A DNA stretch of 5,333 nucleotides from Methylococcus sp. UBA6136 (GTDB lineage Bacteria > Pseudomonadota > Gammaproteobacteria > Methylococcales > Methylococcaceae), in contig DIVI01000143.1 of NCBI GenBank assembly GCA_002423305.1, forward strand, positions 1 through 5,333. The letters are read 5' to 3'. Below, piece after piece: positions 1 to 5,333 of the stretch. Numbering within the stretch: the first letter of the stretch is position 1; the number at the start of each line of letters is the position of its first letter. The notes under the pieces are model-generated. The model was given only the letters and a program-made list of their open reading frames with translations. It was not told where the DNA came from and searched no databases. Made by a program: the position numbers and the translations under genes.

Positions 1-114
1 AAGCCTATTTCCGACTCGGTGGGGGCATAGCCAGTTGCTGCGGGCGTTGAAAAACGAAGGTGGGCACGCCTGCGGGCGACCGATGATTGGATTTCGGTCA
101 GCGTATGCAGGTAG
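1..114. other. Unassigned flank to the left of the transposase remnant
   Basis: This stretch has no supportable gene. None of the three forward frames encodes the N-terminal part expected of the adjacent IS4-type transposase, and the frame leading into it is closed by TAG at 112-114. On the minus strand one frame is open from about 137 to the window edge, but it contains no ATG, GTG or TTG codon, so it cannot begin a gene here. A 9-bp direct repeat (CTGCGGGCG at 39-47 and 70-78, to within a base) is short enough to be chance. The stretch is either host DNA or another element against which the IS was cut. Confidence 0.4.
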
Positions 115-1167
115 TTGAATTTTGCAGGGCCGACGACTTACCGGGAGAGCCTCAGGGACATCGAAGCCAGTCTGTCGGCCCAGTCTCACAACCTTTATCA
201 CATGGGCTTCCGCGAAACCGTTCGCCGATCCACTCTGGCCGATGCCAACGAGAATCGCGATTGGCGCATCTATGCCGAATTCGCCCAGCGGCTCATCATT
301 CAGGCTCGGAAACTCTACTCCACCGAAAGCCTCGGACTCGACCTCAGCAATACGGTCTACGCGCTGGATTCAACGACCATCGATTTGTGCATGTCGCTCT
401 TCCCTTGGGCACATTTCCGGTCCACCAAATCAGCCGTCAAAATGCACACCTTGCTGGATCTCAGGGGGAATATCCCCAGCTTCATTCATATATCGGACGG
501 CAAGCTCCACGACATTCACGCTTTGGATCTCCTGATTCCAGAGCCCGGGGCCATCTATGTCATGGATCGTGGTTACGTCGACTTTTCGCGACTCCACACC
601 TTGCACCGCGCTGGCAGTTTCTTCGTGATCCGCACGAAATCGAATCTGGACGCCCATCGGGTTTACTCTCGTCCGGTGGACCGCTCTACGGGTCTCGTTT
701 GCGATCAATCCATCGCCCTGGATGGATACAACACCTCCAAAGACTATCCCGACCACCTCAGAAGGATCCGCTTCAGGGATCCAGAAACCGACCAAACCTT
801 GGTGTTCCTGAGCAATCAGTTCGATCTGGATCCAGCGACAATCTGCTCGCTGTATCAGCGCCGGTGGCAGGTCGAGCTGTTTTTCAAATGGATCAAGCAA
901 CACCTGCGCATCAAACAGTTTTACGGGACCTCAGAGAACGCGGTAAAGACTCAAATCTGGATTGCCGTCTCGGTTTATGTGCTGGTCGCGATCGTGAAAA
1001 AACAGCTTCAACTCGAGGCCTCGCTCTACACTTTGTTACAGATCCTTTCCGTCACTTTGTTCGAGAAAATCCCGTTATATCAGGCCTTGGCGGTGACAGA
1101 GAACAAAAAGGAACCTCCCGTGCAGGCTAAGCAATTGGATTTGTTCACTTTATTAACCGGACACTAG
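115..1167 (+). pseudogene. IS4-family DDE transposase, 5'-truncated
   Basis: This encodes a cut-and-paste transposase of the IS4 family (RNase H-like DDE nuclease). The frame translates to 350 residues from a TTG at 115. The catalytic residues are visible: D85 in ALDSTTID, D151 in YVMDRGY and E254 within the family signature Y-(2)-R-(3)-E-(6)-K (Y247, R250, E254, K261). The conserved blocks TYRESLRDIE (residues 8-17) and KQHLRIKQFYGTSENAVKTQ (261-280) are also present. Related full-length proteins begin roughly 45-50 residues before the TYRES block. Here an in-frame TAG (112-114) lies just upstream, no matching sequence is seen in any frame, and the TTG lacks a good ribosome-binding site. The body has no frameshift or internal stop, so truncation looks fairly recent. 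Family and core are certain; whether any shortened protein is made is doubtful. Confidence 0.85.
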
Positions 1168-1170
1168 TGA
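115..1170 (+). mobile_element. IS4-family insertion sequence remnant, left end missing
   Basis: The element is recognised by its transposase gene, which fills it. The right boundary is placed just after the stop codon, around the sequence CCGGACACTAGTG (1158-1170), because elements of this type usually have the terminal inverted repeat right after the transposase; this is inference. If that is the right end, the left end should carry its reverse complement (CACTAGTGTCCGG), and no such sequence occurs in positions 1-114. The left terminus and the first part of the gene are therefore absent, and the element is probably unable to move by itself. No target-site duplication can be assigned with only one end. 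Confidence 0.7.
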
Positions 1171-1225
1171 TCTTTCATGACAAATCCTGGGGGTGGAATA
1201 AACACATGGCGAAATTAACACAGAA

Positions 1226-2125
1226 TCAATTTTTTTCGGGATTGGCCACGCCATGGGGGACATGGCCTGTGGCGACGTGTTGGCTGGCGGAGTCACAATG
1301 GCCTTGCTGGTCGTCGAAGAAAATATCCGCACCAAAGGCATGCAGGAACGGTCCCTTCTCCTTGCCCCCCAAGAAAAGCGCTTCGTCGATACGAATATTC
1401 CAGGCGCGCAAGGTTCTGACCACCCGTTCGTGCGCGGGCGCGGCGCGGGCGGTGACCAGTGCTGTACGAATCGGCGATTCGTCGGCGCCCAGCAGGGTCT
1501 GGATGTGATGCAGCGTCGCCAGAAAAGCTTTGAATGGCCCGCCGGAAAGCGGATTCCGCGCCTCGACCTTCTCATATTCGGCAAAGGCCTCCAGCCCTTT
1601 CTCGCGGTAGATCCGCTCTGATTCATCGGAAAACAATACCGCATCGCCATCAAAGGCAATCCGCAACTGGCCAGAATCCGTCGCCGGCTTGCTCGATGCC
1701 AGGATGGTGGCGGCCGCGTGACCGGCGGATAGCGCTTTTCTGACATCCTCGGCATTGGAGGACAGAAAAAGATCGGCACCGAAAGCAGAGATGTAGCTGA
1801 ACGGCGACTGGCCGCTGGTGAAGGCCGCTCGAGAAATCGACAGGCCGTGATGCTGGATAGAATTGAAGACCCGAAGGCCGGTATCCGCGCTATTGCGCGA
1901 GAGCAAGATCACCTCGACCGTAGGCTGACCAAGCACCTCATTGATGGCCAGCAGCTTGCTGACCAGCGAGTAGGCCACCCCGGGCTGGAGAATTTCTTCT
2001 TCATGCTCCATCTGATAGCTGCAGAAAGCTTCCTTGCCGCTTTCCTCGAAAATCCGGTGCGACTCGTCCAGATCAAATAGCGCCCGGGACGAAATCGCTA
2101 CCACCAGCTTTTTGTTATCCGTCAT
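1226..2125 (-). CDS. Cytosolic 5'-nucleotidase (HAD fold, PF06189-type)
   Basis: This probably hydrolyses nucleoside 5'-monophosphates to nucleosides and phosphate in the cytoplasm, as known for relatives of animal cN-I; the exact substrate cannot be read from sequence. The product is 299 residues from the ATG at 2125, close to the usual family length. Numbered from that ATG, the HAD nucleophile motif is FDGDAVLFSDESE, with Asp159 and Asp161. ALVTAR (about 223-227) fits motif II, the lysines in FLGGKEKGPFL (about 252-262) fit motif III, and ADIFFDDQ (about 266-273) supplies the metal-binding acidic pair. The C-terminus has HVPHGVAN, characteristic of this family. No signal peptide is seen. 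ATG 2125 is preferred over the in-frame GTG at 2134 because AGGA (2136-2139) lies 10 nt before the ATG but almost touches the GTG. The gene is divergent from the 2340 gene and convergent with the IS remnant, 58 nt away. Confidence 0.88.
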   Translation of the reverse strand: MTDNKKLVVAISSRALFDLDESHRIFEESGKEAFCSYQMEHEEEILQPGVAYSLVSKLLAINEVLGQPTVEVILLSRNSADTGLRVFNSIQHHGLSISRAAFTSGQSPFSYISAFGADLFLSSNAEDVRKALSAGHAAATILASSKPATDSGQLRIAFDGDAVLFSDESERIYREKGLEAFAEYEKVEARNPLSGGPFKAFLATLHHIQTLLGADESPIRTALVTARAAPAHERVVRTLRAWNIRIDEALFLGGKEKGPFLHAFGADIFFDDQQGHCDSASQHVATGHVPHGVANPEKN

Positions 2126-2339
2126 GATGCTCACTTCCTCGCTGACTATAGCTGGTCATCTCGCCCTCACCGAACAAAACCACTCCGGCGCGGAAACCAA
2201 AGCCGATGAGCCCTGTCAGAAGCACGGTGGAATTTGGGTGGTGTACTTTTCATGCAACCCATTGGAAAATTCCCACGGCCCATCGAGAAACATTGTTTCT
2301 CCTAACCATACCTAAATCCAAACAGTAAAAGGCAACACG
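2126..2339. other. Divergent intergenic region
   Basis: This 214-nt spacer separates the minus-strand 5'-nucleotidase from the plus-strand membrane-anchored protein gene, and should hold both promoters. The palindrome at 2285-2301 and the two ribosome-binding sites are the only clear elements. A TATAGT on the minus strand (2145-2150) resembles a -10 box, but it has no good -35 and would start the transcript within the Shine-Dalgarno of the nucleotidase. No convincing sigma-70 pair is seen for the plus-strand gene. No conserved RNA structure or coding remnant is apparent. Confidence 0.5.
2285..2301. promoter_or_regulatory. Perfect 7-3-7 palindrome, candidate operator
   Basis: GAGAAAC-ATT-GTTTCTC is a perfect inverted repeat with 7-bp arms and a 3-bp centre, 38 nt before the ATG at 2340, in the divergent spacer between the 5'-nucleotidase and the membrane-anchored protein gene. 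Its size and dyad symmetry suit a dimeric helix-turn-helix repressor. The position would place it near or over the promoter or 5' leader of the 2340 gene. No regulator gene is in the window and I cannot assign the motif to a known factor. A small RNA hairpin in the leader is the alternative reading; there is no T-tract after it, so it is not a terminator. Confidence 0.45.
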
Positions 2340-2804
2340 ATGAAAGACTTCTTCAACAAAATGGTTCGGAGCAAATTCTCCATTCTCTACCTGATTCTTT
2401 TTATCGGCTCACTCTACCTGCTTCAGGAAAAGGCCATTATGCCGCTGGTCATGCAGGTCGTGGGGTCCGAGTTGTTTTTTGAGAAACCGGTCGAGGAAAA
2501 CGAGCCGTTGGGCAAGCTGGATGCCAAGACCGAGCGCACCGATTTTGCGCTGGCCAACTGTCGCGAAGCCGTCAAGAATGACGGTGACCTGCCGGACAAT
2601 GCGGAATTCATCGACAAGGATTATGAGGCTTGGGCCCTGGGTAACCGCCAATATTTGATCCGCGCCAGTGTGCGCATGACAGACAAAGATAAGGGGCAGT
2701 TCAACAAGCTCTATGCCTGCACAATTCGAATGGTGGGTGAAGATCAATCCAAACCGGACAGCTGGAAGATTCTCGGTCTCGATTTCGATCCAGACCCTAG
2801 CTGA
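2340..2804 (+). CDS. Unrecognised 154-aa protein with one N-terminal membrane anchor
   Basis: I do not recognise this family. The product begins with a short basic segment (K2, K7, R10, K12), followed by a hydrophobic stretch at about residues 13-28 (rich in I, L, F, Y). This suits a signal anchor with the remaining ~120 residues in the periplasm. A second moderately hydrophobic piece (about 32-42) probably continues the helix or packs at the membrane. The soluble part is acidic and mixed alpha/beta in character, with two cysteines (C74 and C127) that could pair in the periplasm, and a C-terminal strand pattern ending in SWKILGLDFDPDPS. This pattern (a cysteine helix, a central strand pair, then YxC and a W-containing strand) resembles small periplasmic domains seen in many envelope proteins; that is a loose similarity only. 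The start is supported by AAAGG at 2328-2332, 7 nt before the ATG. The gene stands alone and ends in a strong terminator. Confidence 0.82.
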   Translation: MKDFFNKMVRSKFSILYLILFIGSLYLLQEKAIMPLVMQVVGSELFFEKPVEENEPLGKLDAKTERTDFALANCREAVKNDGDLPDNAEFIDKDYEAWALGNRQYLIRASVRMTDKDKGQFNKLYACTIRMVGEDQSKPDSWKILGLDFDPDPS

Positions 2805-2850
2805 AATTCACCGTAGCTGGCAGAAGCCCTCTGCCAAGGCTCAATAAAGC

Positions 2851-2882
2851 GGAAGGACTGGTTTTCAGTCCTTCCTTTTTTT
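2851..2882 (+). terminator. Intrinsic terminator after the 2340 gene
   Basis: A perfect 10-bp stem (GGAAGGACTG at 2851-2860 with CAGTCCTTCC at 2866-2875) closes a 5-nt loop (GTTTT) and is followed by seven T residues (2876-2882). It lies 46 nt past the stop of the membrane-anchored protein gene and ends 11 nt before the stop of the convergent HIT gene. Read on the minus strand, the same stem is followed only by GCTTTATT, a weak U-tract, so it may terminate the HIT operon less efficiently. Confidence 0.93.
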
Positions 2883-2893
2883 GTCTTCGCCGC

Positions 2894-3238
2894 TCACCCC
2901 GGAGGCCAGTTCAACTGTCTGCCACCCAGAACATGAAGGTGTAAGTGATAGACCTCCTGCCCGCCATCGCCACGGCAGTTGATCACCGTGCGGTAACCGC
3001 CGCTCGCCAATCCCTCCCGCCGCGCCACTTTCTGCACGGCGACGAACAATTTGCCGGCCAGCGCAGAGTCATCGGCCGGGAAATCATCAAGCGTCGGAAT
3101 ATGCTGTTTGGGAATGACCAGCACATGCACCCTGGCCTGTGGCCGGATATCCCGGAAGGCCAGCACGTCGTCTGTTTCGTAGACCACATCGGGCGTGATA
3201 TCGCCGGCCACCATCCGGCAGAAAAGACAGTCCGTCAT
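2894..3238 (-). CDS. hinT: HIT-family protein, HinT-like nucleoside phosphoramidase
   Basis: HinT-type proteins are small cytoplasmic homodimers that hydrolyse purine nucleoside phosphoramidates and acyl-adenylates. The 114-residue product has the histidine triad in EVYHLHLHVLGG (H98, H100, H102); the middle-to-last histidine region supplies the catalytic nucleophile. It also has the preceding nucleotide-binding block VINCRGDGGQ (about 85-94). The N-terminus CLFCRMVAGDI (C4, C7) and DVLAFRDIRPQARVHVLVIPK (about 24-44) are typical. The C-C pair suggests the zinc site found in a subset of the family. Length matches the family (about 110-120). Two adjacent ATGs occur at 3241 and 3238; the second is preferred because GAGG lies 6 nt before it but only 3 nt before the first. 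It follows recR by 28 nt and is probably the last gene of the dnaX operon. Confidence 0.93.
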   Translation of the reverse strand: MTDCLFCRMVAGDITPDVVYETDDVLAFRDIRPQARVHVLVIPKQHIPTLDDFPADDSALAGKLFVAVQKVARREGLASGGYRTVINCRGDGGQEVYHLHLHVLGGRQLNWPPG

Positions 3239-3266
3239 CATATACCTCAGTTGGAAGAAGCGACCG

Positions 3267-3863
3267 CTAAATGGACTTGCGACCATTGAAGGCGTGAGAC
3301 AGTGTTGCGCCATCGACCCATTCGAGCTCGCCACCGAGGGGCATGCCATAGGCCAACCGTGTCGTGGTGACACCGTGCTGCCGGGCCATTTCGTGGACGT
3401 AATGCGCGGTGGCCTCGCCCTCCACGGTCGTATTGGTGGCCAGGATGATCTCCGACACCTCACCAGACTTCAATCGCTGATTCAGAAGATCCAGCCGCAA
3501 TTCAGCCGGACCAATGCCATCCAGCGGAGACAACCGGCCGTTGAGCACAAAGAAAACGCCCTGAAAGCCCGTCACTTGATCGATGGCGTGCGCCTCGGCA
3601 GGCGTCTCTACCACGCATAGCAGCGATTGCTCTCGGCGCGGATTGGCGCAAACCGGACAGAGCGGGCCTTCGGTGAGGGTTCGACATTGGTTGCAATGGC
3701 CAATGTGCTCGAGCGCATAAAGCAAGGCGGAAGCCAATTGCCGGGCGCCTTCGCGATCCCGTTGCAACAAATGAAAGGCCATTCGTTGCGCCGATTTGGG
3801 ACCGATGCCTGGCAAGCAGCGAAGGGCCCGCATCATCTGGCCCAGGGCACCGGTCTGCAGCAT
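3267..3863 (-). CDS. recR: Recombination mediator protein RecR
   Basis: RecR works with RecO (and RecF) to load RecA onto SSB-coated single-stranded DNA at gaps. The 198-residue product has the normal family length. In order it shows a helix-hairpin-helix segment (LPGIGPKSAQRMAFHLL, about 17-33), a four-cysteine zinc finger (C57, C60, C69, C72), a Toprim domain beginning VVETPAE (E86), and the conserved C-terminal block RLAYGMPLGGELEWVD (169-184). All key residues are present. The ATG at 3863 gives an N-terminus of normal length before LPGIGP, but the preceding DNA (GAGCTTCTCTC) has no good Shine-Dalgarno. Translation may therefore depend on coupling with ybaB, whose stop is 21 nt upstream. 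It lies between ybaB and the HIT gene in the same operon. Confidence 0.97.
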   Translation of the reverse strand: MLQTGALGQMMRALRCLPGIGPKSAQRMAFHLLQRDREGARQLASALLYALEHIGHCNQCRTLTEGPLCPVCANPRREQSLLCVVETPAEAHAIDQVTGFQGVFFVLNGRLSPLDGIGPAELRLDLLNQRLKSGEVSEIILATNTTVEGEATAHYVHEMARQHGVTTTRLAYGMPLGGELEWVDGATLSHAFNGRKSI

Positions 3864-3884
3864 GAGAGAAGCTCGTCCGTCCGC

Positions 3885-4208
3885 TCAGAAGGGCAATTTG
3901 AATCCCGCAGGCAAATCGATTCCGCCAGTCAGTCCGGCCATCTTTTCCTGCTTCAGCGCGCTGACCTTGTTGATGGCATCATTGAAGGCGGCCGCGATGA
4001 GGTCTTCCAACATGTCCCGATCCTCATTCAGGAGGCTGTCGTCAATGACGATCTTCTGCACCTGGCGCTTGCCGTTCATGGTGATCCTGACCAGACCCGC
4101 ACCCGACTCACCCTGAATCTGAGTTTCGGCAATTTCATCCTGAACCTGCTTGAGGTTCTCCTGCATCTTTTGAGCCTGCTGCATCAGTCCGGCTAAGGGA
4201 TTCTTCAT
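3885..4208 (-). CDS. ybaB: YbaB/EbfC family nucleoid-associated protein
   Basis: YbaB/EbfC proteins are small dimeric DNA-binding proteins associated with the nucleoid; their precise role is not settled, although genomic linkage to recR suggests a tie to replication or repair. The 107-residue product matches the family length (about 105-110). It has the helical start NPLAGLMQQAQKMQENLKQ (3-21), the conserved strand region around GESGAGLVRITMNGKRQVQKI, the D-rich helix LLNEDRDMLEDLIAAAFNDA (59-78), and a C-terminal glycine-rich tail ending FKLPF. GGAGA lies 8 nt upstream of the ATG. It is placed 36 nt after dnaX and 21 nt before recR, the standard proteobacterial order. Confidence 0.97.
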   Translation of the reverse strand: MKNPLAGLMQQAQKMQENLKQVQDEIAETQIQGESGAGLVRITMNGKRQVQKIVIDDSLLNEDRDMLEDLIAAAFNDAINKVSALKQEKMAGLTGGIDLPAGFKLPF

Positions 4209-4244
4209 AGGGGATTCTCCGTTGAGGCTGAACCATCAATAAAA

Positions 4245-5333
4245 TCAAAGGGGTTTTATGCTGCCGGGGACAATGCGGGCATCGAAGGTTGCTTGCAAGG
4301 CGAGCACACCCTCGTCCTGCTCGATCTCTTCGACGGCCGCTTGCAAGCGTTCGTCCTTTTCGCGCTGAATCTGCAGCGCGGGCGTCTCTTGCTCCGGGGC
4401 TTGCAGTTTTATCTGCAGCTTTATGGGGCGATTGAAATGCGTCTGCAACGATTTTTCCAGCGCCGCCTCGGCCCGGGGACTTTTGAGATGCGTCAATCGC
4501 GGTTCCAGACTGAGCTGGCAGGACTCATCATCCAGACAAATCAGCACGGAATTGTTGGCCAATTCCCGCGTCATGGCAGCCAGTCCCATCGCCCGGATCA
4601 AGTCCGGCCAATCTACCGATCCGGGCGGCATGGGCGCCGGGACCTGCTCTGTTGAGGCCAGGGGTAGTGGCTGGACAGGCTCGCTTGATGGCACCTCGGG
4701 TAGCGGGGAAGCCACAACCGCGGGCTCCGCGATGGAACGGACTGGCCGCTCATGCGGTTGAGGATTTGCCGAACGGGGGGTAACCGATACGGACACCTCG
4801 TCTTTCGCCCGGGCGGTGATTTTTGCCGCTGACGACAGGGCAGGTTTTGCAGTGGGTCCCAGTGATTGATCCGCAGCGGCGGGCCGGAAAGCCATCATCC
4901 GCAACATGACCATTTCAAACCCGCTTCGAGGATCGGGGGACAGCGGCAGGTCACGCTGACCGATCAAGCCAATCTGATAGAAGAGCTGCAAGTCCTCGGC
5001 ACTGACACGTTGCGCGATCGCCAGAATCCGGTCGGCATCATCGTCACGGCGAATGGCCTCGGGCGCCCACTGCCCCAGCGCGGCATGATGAAGAATGATC
5101 AGCAGTTGCTGCAGGACGTCGGCGTAATTCGGTGCATGCTCGTCCATGCCTTCAATCAGCGCCAGCAGCGCGGCTGCATCCTGCTCAAACAGGGCATCCA
5201 GCATCTCGAACACCGGACGCCTTGCTACGGTTCCGAGCATGGCGGCCACCGTGGCCTCACCCAGCGAGCCGCCGCCGTGAACAATGGCTTGGTCCATCAG
5301 GCTCAGACCATCGCGCAGGGAACCGTCCGCAGC
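4245..5333 (-). CDS. dnaX: DNA polymerase III subunit tau (gamma/tau), C-terminal part
   Basis: DnaX is the motor and scaffold subunit of the clamp loader; tau also binds the polymerase alpha subunit and DnaB helicase. The visible 362 residues run in from the right edge (AADGSLRDGLSLMDQA, the end of the AAA+ module) and end at TGA 4245. Residues to about 151 are the helical oligomerisation domain (domain III), ending near MLRMMAFRP. Residues about 152-238 form a Pro/Ala/Ser-rich linker. Residues about 239-362 form the C-terminal alpha-binding domain, closing with RIVPGSIKPL. The ATP-binding and zinc-binding N-terminal part lies outside the window. No run of six or more A residues is present on the coding strand, so the E. 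coli-type slippery site for gamma production is not seen. The gene is first in order before ybaB. Confidence 0.96.
   Translation of the reverse strand, partial: AADGSLRDGLSLMDQAIVHGGGSLGEATVAAMLGTVARRPVFEMLDALFEQDAAALLALIEGMDEHAPNYADVLQQLLIILHHAALGQWAPEAIRRDDDADRILAIAQRVSAEDLQLFYQIGLIGQRDLPLSPDPRSGFEMVMLRMMAFRPAAADQSLGPTAKPALSSAAKITARAKDEVSVSVTPRSANPQPHERPVRSIAEPAVVASPLPEVPSSEPVQPLPLASTEQVPAPMPPGSVDWPDLIRAMGLAAMTRELANNSVLICLDDESCQLSLEPRLTHLKSPRAEAALEKSLQTHFNRPIKLQIKLQAPEQETPALQIQREKDERLQAAVEEIEQDEGVLALQATFDARIVPGSIKPL

Noticed and set aside
771..789. Two GGATCC sites 7 nt apart within the transposase gene
   Set aside because: They fall in a conserved coding stretch and match restriction sites by chance; no evidence of an engineered or regulatory structure.
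430..903. Minus-strand open frame of 157 codons inside the transposase gene
   Set aside because: It is antisense to conserved catalytic blocks, has no recognisable family and no ribosome-binding site; explained by codon composition of the opposite strand.
87..1130. Long plus-strand frame (347 codons) overlapping the transposase in another frame
   Set aside because: It is a shadow frame: it has no recognisable domain, is full of Arg, Ser, His and Pro, and lies entirely over a frame with clear DDE transposase motifs. Its first few codons were considered as a possible frameshifted N-terminus of the transposase, but they do not match the expected family sequence.
1206..1508. Plus-strand frame beginning ATG GCG AAA TTA ACA after a purine-rich stretch
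   Set aside because: The start looks plausible, but nearly all of it is antisense to the 5'-nucleotidase and the translation is Trp/Cys-rich with no domain; most likely chance.
2145..2173. TATAGT on the minus strand as a promoter for the 5'-nucleotidase
   Set aside because: There is no acceptable -35 box at 16-18 nt, and transcription from it would begin within the ribosome-binding site of the gene.
3195..3620. Plus-strand frames opposite hinT and recR
   Set aside because: They lie antisense to genes with clear motifs and show no homology pattern of their own; shadows in GC-rich coding DNA.
4656..4850. Low-complexity Pro/Ser/Ala coding stretch in dnaX considered as a possible frameshift or degenerate region
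   Set aside because: A flexible, poorly conserved linker between domains III and V is normal for tau, and the frame stays open into a recognisable C-terminal domain.

Overview
The window looks like the chromosome of a moderately GC-rich gammaproteobacterium. The best evidence is the minus-strand cluster dnaX-ybaB-recR, a housekeeping arrangement typical of proteobacteria. The DnaX C-terminus, ending VPGSIKPL, resembles gammaproteobacterial forms. I cannot name the species from sequence alone.

Layout from left to right. Positions 1-114 hold unassigned DNA ending at a probable junction. Positions 115-1167 (+) carry an IS4-family DDE transposase that has lost its N-terminus and the left end of its element, while its catalytic core is intact. 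Positions 1226-2125 (-) encode a cytosolic-type 5'-nucleotidase of the HAD fold. Positions 2126-2339 are a divergent intergenic region with a perfect 7-3-7 bp palindrome at 2285-2301, a candidate operator. Positions 2340-2804 (+) encode a 154-residue, single-TM-anchored protein I do not recognise; it is followed by a strong intrinsic terminator at 2851-2882. From there to the right edge, everything is on the minus strand and reads leftwards from the edge as dnaX (5' part outside the window), ybaB, recR and a hinT-like HIT gene. The gaps are 36, 21 and 28 nt, so this is very probably one operon.

How the genes relate. DnaX (clamp-loader subunit), YbaB/EbfC (nucleoid-associated DNA-binding protein) and RecR (RecFOR recombination mediator) form a conserved replication/repair group. 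The HIT protein, a probable purine-nucleoside phosphoramidase, appears to be co-transcribed at the end. The 5'-nucleotidase and the membrane-anchored protein are transcribed divergently from a shared spacer and have no evident link to the repair operon. The IS remnant lies just beyond the 3' end of the nucleotidase gene.

I saw no tRNA, rRNA, CRISPR array, toxin-antitoxin pair or defence system. Most of the window is ordinary. The parts worth a second look are the palindrome, the unrecognised membrane-anchored protein, the IS junction with its unassigned left flank, and the absence of a canonical frameshift site in dnaX.
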